A program made the translations under genes and the position numbers. DNA of 64,000 nt, from NCBI GenBank assembly GCA_947184155.2, contig CAMXCT020001844.1, positions 26,001-90,000 of the forward strand, given 5' to 3'. This document shows, one piece after another, positions 23,701 to 27,759 of this stretch. Within the stretch, counting starts at the first letter, position 1. The number at the start of each line of letters is the position of its first letter. Below the pieces are notes generated by a model. It was given only the letters and a program-made list of their open reading frames with translations. It did no database searches and was not told the DNA's origin. Source of the DNA: Cladocopium goreaui. Its lineage: Eukaryota; Sar; Dinophyceae; Suessiales; Symbiodiniaceae.

Positions 23701-24758
23701 TTGTTTTCTTCTATCAACTGCATTTCTACCAGGAATGTGTGACATTTCTCAAGCTACGGGGTGCTTTGTTTGAACCTTGGATGGCCTTACCCTCTGGCAA
23801 TTTAACATAGCTATGGAAAATCGCAATTTTTAATTGGTAAATCCACTACAAATGGCAATTTTCAATAGCTTTTTGTGTTAGTTTACCAGAGGGTACATCA
23901 CTCAGAACCTGCAAAAATCTGTGAGGTCCGCCCAACATCTCCGAGCTTTGGCCTGGCACTGGCAGGTGGAGATTGAAGAGGGTGACCCAGGTGACCAAGA
24001 TCATCTTGAGGCCGGGATCAACCAGGATCAACCACCCCTTCCAGCAAAGTCTGATTGAAAAACCTCCAAGAAACCAAAAAAAACAGAAGTTTCAGCCCGA
24101 CTTTGGCGAAATCCACGTGAGATGCCAGCCCCTTCCCCAGCAGGATGCTGAAACGGAGGCACTGACTGCATCCGGGTGTCCTGGGGTTTGGTTCATGTCC
24201 ATGTCACGTGGACATCAAGAGTCAAGATGGTCGTTCATCACGGATGATTCACGGATGAGAACAATGACTGGTTGCTGGTTTGGAACATGAATTTTATGAC
24301 TTTCCATTCAGTTGGGAATGTCATCATCCCAACTGACTTTCAGTCCATCATTTTTCAGAGGGGTTGGTTGAAACCACCAACCAGATGATATCTTCAACTT
24401 ACTGGTGCTTAGTAGGGAATGGATGGGACTGGGGGTTGCTGGGATGATTCTTGATAGTGATTATGGATTATTCTCGAAAATTCCCTACGTTTAGCACCAG
24501 TAAGTCAATGATCGCGTGCTGTTTAAGCAGGAATAGTTGATCCATTCCCTGCTAATCCACCAGTAATAATCCCATTCCCATCCCATTTAAGCAGGACAGC
24601 TTGTGAAACCCATCGCTAAGGAGTTGCTGGAAGATAGCGAGGAGTCCGAGGTTTTCCAGGCGGACGCAGCTGTTGAATCGGTCCTGGCTCGTTTCGCCGA
24701 GAAACGAAACGAAACGTTGGAGGTATCAGCTAGGTACCATCCATGGAATGGCACCAAA

Positions 24759-24797
<39 letters not shown>

Positions 24798-25202
24798 TGC
24801 AAAACACACAAAAAAAATCCCGGTGATTTACTCATTTCACTGTTGGCAGTGGCTGGGCGCATGGTTTCGAGCCCGTGATCATAGAGATCTATGTGCCATG
24901 AAGGTTGGATGACCATCCCCCGAAAACTAAATCATTGACCACATCTCTTGATATGGGCATATCTCAAAATTGGATAAAATTGGTAGGATACCAAGATACC
25001 CATGAAATGACAATGTTTAATGATGTTAAGCTGATGTTCAGCTGATGTTTAATGATAATTCACCAACATTTTTTTGGGGGGAGCGGAGGACGAAGCCTTA
25101 GAGCAGTGGAATGAGTTGCTGGCTGAGGAGCACATGGAGGCAAGGTGGCAAGGTGGCAAGGAGGACGAGGATGACGAGGATGTTGATGATGAAGATCACA
25201 TG
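8014..25202 (+). CDS. IMPACT/YigZ-family (UPF0029 plus DUF1949-like) protein, about 17 exons
   Basis: Gene-level entry. Proposed exons: 8014-8083, 8601-8742, 9802-9868, 10620-10699, 11231-11286, 12537-12572, 13449-13512, 14122-14158, 20318-20375, 22408-22499, 23176-23318, 23669-23796, 23892-23965, 24096-24185, 24600-24722, 24850-24903, 25089-25202. All junctions are phase-compatible and sum to 476 codons without a stop. Residues about 94-200 carry the UPF0029 signature: [45 protein letters not shown] and LVRAYS. This is the domain of bacterial YigZ and eukaryotic IMPACT (IMPACT binds GCN1 and tunes GCN2 signalling). Exons 10-11 look like the ferredoxin-like DUF1949 domain of YigZ. Residues from about 260 on are not recognised and end very acidic. 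Exon 1 reads as a signal-peptide-like start, so secretory or plastid routing is possible. The UPF0029 exons are firm; exons 1-3 and 12-17 are less so, and the stop codon is not located. Confidence 0.7.
8601..8742 (+). CDS. IMPACT/YigZ gene exon 2 (candidate)
   Basis: The frame runs from a CCCCAG acceptor to a GTAATC donor (phase 2) and encodes a mixed soluble peptide with PQVYEKFPC near its start. The phase is compatible with exon 1 and with the acceptor at 9800-9801. No domain is recognised. Confidence 0.45.
9112..9218. mobile_element. MITE family 1 (introner family), copy a
   Basis: Perfect 30-base terminal inverted repeats (9112-9141 and 9189-9218) start TACCCTCTGGTAAA. The TA at each end is probably the target duplication, giving TIRs CCCTCTGGTAAA. 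This copy lies inside intron 2 of the IMPACT/YigZ gene, away from exons, so it is probably a nested insertion rather than an intron of its own. Confidence 0.85.
9802..9868 (+). CDS. IMPACT/YigZ gene exon 3
   Basis: A GC-rich coding-like block between GATCAG and a GTAATC donor encodes [20 protein letters not shown] and ends in phase 0. Exon 4 begins in phase 0 right before the UPF0029 motif, so this is probably the segment just N-terminal of the domain. Confidence 0.6.
10131..10280. repeat. Degenerate GCTGATTGTT / TTAGCCAAA repeat
   Basis: Short related motifs (GATCAGT, GCTGATTGT, TTAGCCAAA) recur several times in about 150 bases within intron 3. No coding potential is seen. Confidence 0.5.
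10408..10527. repeat. Trinucleotide microsatellites (GAT/GGT, then TAG/CGT)
   Basis: A run of GATGAT/GGTGAT units is followed by GTAGCC/GTAGTC and TAGTAGTAG units and then TACTATTAT. It lies in intron 3, and the homopolymeric ORFs over it are artefacts. Confidence 0.9.
10620..10699 (+). CDS. IMPACT/YigZ gene exon 4: start of UPF0029 domain
   Basis: From the CCAG acceptor at 10619 the frame encodes [20 protein letters not shown] and then AKDF. This matches the opening strand and helix of UPF0029 proteins (KKSRFIA, then an EEA..F helix). The donor is GC (GCGCGG at 10700), phase 2, a form common in dinoflagellates. The GT at 10705 would break the frame with exon 5. Confidence 0.85.
11231..11286 (+). 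CDS. IMPACT/YigZ gene exon 5
   Basis: Between CACCAG|G and a GTGGGA donor the frame encodes [18 protein letters not shown]. This corresponds to the conserved DP.A.HNCWAYR segment of UPF0029. The usual WAYR is CAAR here, a notable change at a conserved site. Phase 1 donor. Confidence 0.85.
11439..11446 (+). other. Possible relict of spliced-leader 3' end
   Basis: The octamer GGCTCAAG lies 60 bases before the histone-like ATG. It equals the 3' end of the dinoflagellate spliced leader as I remember it. The upstream bases do not match the leader, so chance is possible. It would fit a retroposed mRNA copy. Confidence 0.3.
11507..11851 (+). CDS. Dinoflagellate histone-like protein (HU-like, HLP/HCc type)
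   Basis: A 114-codon intronless ORF from ATG 11507 to TGA 11849-11851. The N-terminus is a Met/Lys/Ala-rich tail ([11 protein letters not shown]...), followed by an HU-like core: [20 protein letters not shown] forms the helical part, then NGKFTLPGL and a Lys/Arg-rich arm ([13 protein letters not shown]). This layout and length fit the histone-like proteins that coat dinoflagellate chromosomes in place of most nucleosomes, thought to derive from bacterial HU. The first in-frame ATG upstream (at the 11360 region) would add an unrelated 49-residue extension, so 11507 is preferred. The gene sits entirely within intron 5 of the IMPACT/YigZ gene on the same strand. The lack of introns and the leader-like octamer upstream suggest retroposition, but the frame is intact and may be expressed. 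Confidence 0.93.
   Translation: MAPMKAMKAKATMKAMKSAKLMSKGALATELADAAGLKKGELSKVLDALAEIGSREVKKNGKFTLPGLCMIKTRKKKATKGGKRMMFGKEVKVKPQPAKTVVKAFPVAALKQQI
12537..12572 (+). CDS. IMPACT/YigZ gene exon 6: [11 protein letters not shown] core
   Basis: This 36-base exon carries the most diagnostic UPF0029 motif, [12 protein letters not shown]. The acceptor is CTAG, phase 1, and the donor is GC (GCGTGG at 12573), again phase 1; the GT two bases later would put exon 7 out of frame. Confidence 0.88.
12983..13090. mobile_element. MITE family 1, copy b
   Basis: A 108-bp element begins CCCTCTGGTAAA and ends TTTACCAGAGGG, flanked on both sides by TA (12981-12982 and 13091-13092). The interior matches copies c and d (ATGGAAAATC, ATTTCGACTGGGCCATTTTC). 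It lies in intron 6 of the IMPACT/YigZ gene. Confidence 0.88.
13200..13307. mobile_element. MITE family 2, copy i
   Basis: It starts CTGGTTGGTGGTTTGGAACATG like the copies at 24268 and 25226. The 3' end (GCCACCAAGCAG) is a degraded form of the inverted repeat. It lies in intron 6. Confidence 0.65.
13449..13512 (+). CDS. IMPACT/YigZ gene exon 7
   Basis: From CCAG|GG the frame encodes [20 protein letters not shown] and a split Arg codon. This is the strand-helix-strand segment after GTAG in UPF0029 proteins. The GT donor at 13513 is phase 2, matching the AG|G acceptor before 14122. Confidence 0.88.
13810..14050. repeat. CCATAGTTTATA minisatellite and TA / TAGA microsatellites
   Basis: About 13819-13905 holds five or so copies of a CCATAGTTTATAC-like unit. 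It is followed by (TA)n at 13911-13928, TATTATA repeats and (TAGA)n at 13980-14013. All lie in intron 7. Confidence 0.85.
14122..14158 (+). CDS. IMPACT/YigZ gene exon 8: [12 protein letters not shown]
   Basis: From GGCCAG|G the frame completes the split Arg and encodes [12 protein letters not shown], another UPF0029 hallmark. I take GT at 14159 as the phase 0 donor because exon 9 then supplies the expected VRAYS. Confidence 0.88.
14630..14790. repeat. Degenerate CTTGGGCCAA repeat, left copy
   Basis: Many imperfect copies of an AACTTGGGCCC/GGCCCAAC decamer. A related cluster occurs at 18720-18890 near the right end of the same block. Confidence 0.7.
15040..15444 (+). other. GC-rich ORF of uncertain status
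   Basis: The frame beginning at ATG 15115 (open further upstream without a start) runs to TAA 15442-15444. It encodes an acidic peptide with a Glu/Asp-rich middle and a basic RRK stretch. It has coding-like composition but no recognised domain, and it lies between repeat arrays, so it may be a gene fragment carried by the surrounding element. Confidence 0.25.
15520..16605. repeat. Degenerate GGCAAGATCTCTGTAAGAG minisatellite
   Basis: About 1.1 kb is made of imperfect tandem copies of a 25-30 base unit resembling CTTGGCAAGATCTCTGTA, with variants such as GTACAAGCTCTTTAAGAGG. ORFs on both strands over it (for example 15737-16147) are repetitive translations of the unit. Confidence 0.9.
16640..17100. 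repeat. Degenerate minisatellite with CGCACCACAGCGAGAG core
   Basis: About five diverged copies of a 70-90 base unit containing AAAGTGCCGAGAGGGTTGCG, TCTGAAAATTCGCACC and CACAGCGAGAGC. No gene is seen. Confidence 0.75.
17400..17892. repeat. Four diverged copies of a roughly 95-bp repeat
   Basis: Copies begin near 17420, 17493, 17698 and 17800. Each has a GGGACCACACTTTGTGCGAG-like start, AAATGCACATGGACATGTCAC, and GCGAGAATTTAAGGTAAAATGC. They overlap several spurious ORFs. Confidence 0.75.
18046..18229 (+). other. GC-rich exon-like block, unassigned
   Basis: One frame ending at the TGA 18227-18229 encodes a peptide with [20 protein letters not shown] followed by [14 protein letters not shown], which looks coding. 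No splice partner could be linked to it, so it may be a captured exon in the large intron 8 block. Confidence 0.3.
18600..18895. repeat. Degenerate TTGGGCCAAG repeat, right copy
   Basis: Repeated imperfect CAAGTTGGGCC/GGCCAAGTTG decamers, related to the cluster at 14630-14790. Confidence 0.7.
19118..19325. repeat. TA and ATTTACAT microsatellite
   Basis: (TA)n tracts flank about 20 imperfect copies of an ATTTACAT/TGTTTACAT unit. It starts 25 bases right of the candidate Helentron-like end. Confidence 0.9.
20318..20375 (+). CDS. IMPACT/YigZ gene exon 9: VRAYS helix
   Basis: From GCCGAG| the frame encodes [18 protein letters not shown]. Joined to exon 8 this gives GTGGLVRAYS, the conserved end of the UPF0029 core. 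The 3' border (GT at 20376, phase 1) is the choice that matches exon 10; the frame is open a little further. Confidence 0.8.
20400..20560. mobile_element. TIR element (MITE family 3)
   Basis: A 161-bp element starts CTGTGGATGG and ends CCATCCACAG, with further inverted similarity (AATCCGAT against ATTCGGATTT), flanked by TA on both sides. It contains an internal direct repeat TGTGGATGGAAGAAA (20401 and about 20481). It lies just behind exon 9. Confidence 0.7.
20669..20945. repeat. (TATA/TATG)n, (ATTC)n and (ATTT)n microsatellites
   Basis: About 210 bases of TATATATG-type repeat are followed by 13 ATTC units and 5 ATTT units. The ORFs of Tyr/Ile repeats over it are not genes. Confidence 0.95.
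20946..22407. other. Rest of intron 9: AT-rich, no gene seen
   Basis: It contains TA-rich tracts (21600-21670, 22365-22395), an (AC)5 tract near 22261-22270 and a perfect 13-base inverted repeat with a 4-base loop at 22139-22168 (CATCTAGTTTAAA). No exon-like block with splice sites was found. Confidence 0.5.
22408..22499 (+). CDS. IMPACT/YigZ gene exon 10: start of DUF1949-like region
   Basis: From ATATAG| (phase 1) the frame encodes [20 protein letters not shown] then [10 protein letters not shown], ending before GTGGGT in phase 0. Its position directly after the UPF0029 core, and its pattern (helix, turn, then a strand continuing in exon 11), fit the second domain of YigZ proteins. Confidence 0.72.
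23176..23318 (+). CDS. IMPACT/YigZ gene exon 11: DUF1949-like region continued
   Basis: From GGCAG| the frame encodes [20 protein letters not shown], resembling the strand and helix of DUF1949 (v.vp...l..l...l). It stays open through [14 protein letters not shown] to a GTAATGG donor at 23319, phase 2. That donor lies in a remnant of a family 1 TIR. An earlier donor (CAG|GTGGGG at 23245) is possible but does not fit exon 12. Confidence 0.75.
23315..23420. mobile_element. MITE family 1, copy d (5' end eroded; supplies a splice donor)
   Basis: The right end TTTACCAGAGGG|TA and the interior (ATGGAAAATCACC, ATTTCGACTGGGCCATTTTC) match copy b. The left end keeps only CCTGGTAA. The GTAA inside it is used as the donor of exon 11 in the model. 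Confidence 0.75.
23669..23796 (+). CDS. IMPACT/YigZ gene exon 12
   Basis: From TTTCAG|G the frame encodes an aromatic-rich segment including [20 protein letters not shown] and [12 protein letters not shown]. It ends at CTCTG|GCAATT, a GC donor in phase 1 that lies inside the left TIR of a family 1 element. No domain is recognised. Confidence 0.7.
23790..23893. mobile_element. MITE family 1, copy c: an introner forming intron 12
   Basis: The element starts CCCTCTGGCAAT and ends TTTACCAGAGGG, with TA on both sides (23788-23789 and 23894-23895). Donor GC (23797) and acceptor AGAG|GG (intron end 23891) both lie within its TIRs, so the 95-bp intron 23797-23891 is the element itself. Both flanking sequences are coding-like and join in phase 1. 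Confidence 0.8.
23892..23965 (+). CDS. IMPACT/YigZ gene exon 13
   Basis: It begins with GG from the right end of the introner, then encodes [20 protein letters not shown] and WHWQ. The donor is GTGGAG at 23966, phase 0; the frame is open beyond it, so the exon could be longer. Confidence 0.65.
24096..24185 (+). CDS. IMPACT/YigZ gene exon 14
   Basis: From TTTCAG| the frame encodes [20 protein letters not shown] and [10 protein letters not shown]. The 3' end is uncertain: GT at 24186 fits exon 15 in phase 0, GT at 24176 does not. Confidence 0.55.
24268..24384. mobile_element. MITE family 2, copy ii (complete)
   Basis: Terminal repeats CTGGTTGCTGGTTT and AAACCACCAACCAG pair at 13 of 14 positions. 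An ATGA lies on both sides and may be the target duplication. It is in intron 14. Confidence 0.8.
24397..24505. mobile_element. TIR element (MITE family 4)
   Basis: Inverted arms ACTTACTGGTGCTTAGTAGGGAA (left; core ACTTACTGGTGCT) and the complement ending AGCACCAGTAAGT (right) enclose about 60 bases. It lies 12 bases after the family 2 element in intron 14. Confidence 0.75.
24600..24722 (+). CDS. IMPACT/YigZ gene exon 15
   Basis: From GACAG| the frame encodes [20 protein letters not shown] then [21 protein letters not shown], strongly helical and charged. The GTATCA donor at 24723 is phase 0. No domain is recognised. Confidence 0.7.
24761..24797. repeat. (AGAT)n microsatellite
   Basis: Nine tandem AGAT units in intron 15. 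Confidence 0.95.
24850..24903 (+). CDS. IMPACT/YigZ gene exon 16
   Basis: Between TGGCAG| and a GTTGGA donor the 18 codons read [18 protein letters not shown], phase 0 at both ends. Composition and splice sites fit an exon; no family is recognised. Confidence 0.65.
25089..25202 (+). CDS. IMPACT/YigZ gene exon 17 (last seen), acidic
   Basis: From CGGAG| the frame encodes [20 protein letters not shown] and then a [15 protein letters not shown] acidic run up to a possible GTTCTT donor. Without splicing it stays open to 25322 through a MITE and into the repeat array, so the true C-terminus is unknown. Confidence 0.55.
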
Positions 25203-25225
25203 GTTCTTAAAATTATGTTCATTTT

Positions 25226-25314
25226 CTGGTTGGTGGTTTGGAACATGATGTTTTTTTTCCATATATTGGGAATAATAATCCCAACTGACGAAATCCATCA
25301 TTTTTCAGAGGGGG
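25226..25314. mobile_element. MITE family 2, copy iii, truncated at the repeat-array border
   Basis: The left end CTGGTTGGTGGTTTGGAACATG and the interior match copy ii up to TTTTTCAGAGGGG. The expected right TIR is missing, and sequence of the tandem array (GAACTGACTTGGAAG) begins instead. Confidence 0.75.
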
Positions 25315-25689
25315 TGAACTGACTTGGAAGTGAAAAAACAGAGACAAATGACAGTCATTCCTTCCAGTTGAAGAGTACAAGACATATCCAAAAATCCATA
25401 CATCTTCTCTTGCATTGACACAATATTGTCGGAAAGCCAGCTGGCAATGCTTCGAAAGGAGTCATCGGTTCCCATTAGCTGCAACATCTCTTCTTCACCA
25501 CGATTCATCGATGTTGCTTTCCTTGGATGTGCATGTTGTGCAGAAGGTCATGTGGGCAGGCATACACAGTGACTGGAGAGCGTGCAGGACGCCTTCAAAC
25601 AACCGCGAGAAAGCAGGTAGATTGATGCTTAGAATCTTAGAAATTGATAGAAATTGGTTCCAGCAAGCTTGACTTGGAAACATTGGAAA
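25315..25689. repeat. Left edge of higher-order repeat array (G fragment plus beta monomer)
   Basis: 25315-25374 matches the G linker found at 39234, 42847 and elsewhere. 25420-25689 matches a beta monomer up to ACTTGGAAACATTGGAAA, where the copia element begins. The 45 bases between them have no match that I see in the array. Confidence 0.85.
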
Positions 25690-25876
25690 TGTGAAACATC
25701 AGATGGAAACGAGCATGGAAACGGTATGAAGACTCAATCATTCCTTGTGCCAACATGACCATCCATTCTGACCACGCACTGCCGTGGCTCAAGCTACGCA
25801 TTTCGATGTCTAGCGGGAAAATAACAGCTGAGCGGTTGTGTTGCAACGTAAGTCTTTGGCTGCCAAGTTTTTCAGA
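25690..25876 (+). repeat. 5' LTR of copia element
   Basis: It begins TGTGAAACATCAG and ends near TTTTTCA(GA), and is identical over 187 bases to 33711-33897. It includes TGGCTCAAG (25785-25793) and ACGTAAGT (near 25848). The sequence just inside (CTGGCAGCGGAGC) could be the primer-binding site, but I cannot name the tRNA. Confidence 0.93.
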
Positions 25877-25962
25877 CTGGCAGCGGAGCTGCTAACGCTC
25901 CGGGGAACCTAACAATAGCAGAGCCCAAACGCTGCTGAAACCTTGCCGGTGCCGAGAAAGCC

Positions 25963-27759
25963 ATGTCGGTGCTGGAGTGTCTTAAGTGGCACAATTTTGC
26001 TTCGAGTCAGCAGGGGATTCTGACTACGGACGGCAAATCTGGCGTCCCATGCTTTTCTGGACAGGTCACGAAGCTGGCCGAGTACCAGTTCAGGGTCCGA
26101 GTCCGTCAGTCCATGGAGAAAACCTTGACTGAGGACGATCTCCGGAAGAGGGGGCCGTTGGGGGTCAGATTGATCGATGGTTTGAAGGGTCCAGCTTTAC
26201 AAGTTGCTCGAGGGTTGCCAATTGACAAGCTTTCTGAAGAAGGGGGTCCATCTTTCCTTTTGAAGAGTTTGCAATCTGCTTTCCAACCACGGGTGAAACA
26301 AGAAGCAAGGGATCTTTACCAAGTAGGAGCACAGAATGGAGGCATGTTGTCTAGGCAGAGCGGTGAAAGCATGGTGTCTTACGTCTTGCGCAGACGTACC
26401 TGGCATGACATGATGACAGGTTTGGATGCAGGTTTGACGCTGCCAGATGGAATTCTGGCAGAACAACTCCTGTCCAACTCAGGTTTGTCTTCGGATCACC
26501 AACTGCTTATCCGAACTGCTCTTCAAGGTGATTTGACATTCACAAAGGTGTCGGAAGAACTCATTGCCCAGCACAGTCGTCTACATGAGCGTGAGCACAA
26601 GGGCAAGGGCAACCACTTCCGACAATCTCTGTTCTCAAAAGGGGGCAAAAGTTTTGGCAAGAAGTCCGGATCTTGGAAGTCCTATCACGTGGAGGACGAC
26701 GCTTCTGAAAGTTGGGAGAATGCATCACAAAGTCTTGGTGAATATGAAGACTATGACATGGGCAGTGCATACTACACCGCTGAAGAGGCCAGCGTGAATG
26801 AGGCGTACGAAGTTTCTGAGTATGACATGGCCTCTGACTCCTTCCAAGCTTTTGAGTCCTATGCGGCGATGGTTGAAGTTGGATTGGATGAGCAAGATCA
26901 GGAGTCGCTGGATTTGGCGGCAGAAGTGATTCAGTCTGAGTCTGAGGCGTACTTCATGAGGCAGAAGGCAATGTGCAGTGGTCACAAGGGCTTCTCAGGA
27001 CAAGGACCACGCAATTTCCAAGTTCATGGCAGTTTGAGTTTGGAAGAGAAGAAGGCGAAGTTGCAAGCGGTGAAAAGCCGTACTATGTGCAAGAGATGCT
27101 GGCAGTATGGTCATTGGCAAGATGATCCTGTTTGCCCAAAAGGAGGTGGAAAGAAAGGAGCTGGCAAATCAAAGACCTTCTCATCGGCATCTACGACGGC
27201 GAGCACTCAGGGCAAGGGCAAGAACTTCAAAGGCCAGACAAAGCCTGGTGAGAAGAACCGCACGGTTTACTTCACCATCAATGAGTACGAGGGCCATGGT
27301 GCTGCCGATGGAACTTCCTATATGACTCAGAAGGAGAACTACCAGGCAGTGCCACCACCGAGCTCTTTGGATCCTCCTCAGCCTGCAGAGGAGACCGCTG
27401 ATGCGGCACTGGACCGCCTGATTGCAGAGGCGGCCTTCCGCCAACACATGAGTGCTCCGGTCTTCTTCGACCCGGCTGAGATTGCAGATCAACCACATGT
27501 TCAGGAGCCACCACAGCCTCAGCGACATGACTCTGCTGAGCGGCATCGACATTTAGATCTTTTCCTACAGACAGCCAGCCGTGACCATCCTGATTGGGAA
27601 GATGCCAACCGTGAGAGATGGAATGAGTTTGTGCCTGGTCACCCTCTTTTCAGTGCAGAGGATCAGCAGAACATCGCAAGGTGGCAAGAGAAGGCTCGTC
27701 TGGGTTTGCCAAGGATTCCTGATCAAGTCCGGCAAGCACCACTTCAAGAACCAGCGTGA
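25963..27759 (+). CDS. Copia gag-like protein
   Basis: ATG 25963 begins a 598-codon frame that ends at TGA 27757-27759. The N-terminal third has a capsid-like helical region (around QARDLYQVGAQ and LRRRTWHDMMTGLDAGLTLP), then an acidic middle, then a zinc-knuckle-like C-x2-C-x4-H-x6-C (Cys376, Cys379, His384, Cys391) within a Lys/Gly-rich stretch, which would bind the element RNA. The frame continues unchanged past the stop codon into pol, so gag and pol were one frame or are joined by stop-codon readthrough. The C-terminal 130 residues are Pro/Gln/Glu-rich and not recognised. Confidence 0.88.
   Translation: MSVLECLKWHNFASSQQGILTTDGKSGVPCFSGQVTKLAEYQFRVRVRQSMEKTLTEDDLRKRGPLGVRLIDGLKGPALQVARGLPIDKLSEEGGPSFLLKSLQSAFQPRVKQEARDLYQVGAQNGGMLSRQSGESMVSYVLRRRTWHDMMTGLDAGLTLPDGILAEQLLSNSGLSSDHQLLIRTALQGDLTFTKVSEELIAQHSRLHEREHKGKGNHFRQSLFSKGGKSFGKKSGSWKSYHVEDDASESWENASQSLGEYEDYDMGSAYYTAEEASVNEAYEVSEYDMASDSFQAFESYAAMVEVGLDEQDQESLDLAAEVIQSESEAYFMRQKAMCSGHKGFSGQGPRNFQVHGSLSLEEKKAKLQAVKSRTMCKRCWQYGHWQDDPVCPKGGGKKGAGKSKTFSSASTTASTQGKGKNFKGQTKPGEKNRTVYFTINEYEGHGAADGTSYMTQKENYQAVPPPSSLDPPQPAEETADAALDRLIAEAAFRQHMSAPVFFDPAEIADQPHVQEPPQPQRHDSAERHRHLDLFLQTASRDHPDWEDANRERWNEFVPGHPLFSAEDQQNIARWQEKARLGLPRIPDQVRQAPLQEPA

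Noticed and set aside
23973..24290. Alternative reading of exon 13-14 region as one long exon in another frame
   Set aside because: It would conflict with the in-phase exon ending at 23965 and cannot be joined to the introner junction, though transcript data could revive it.
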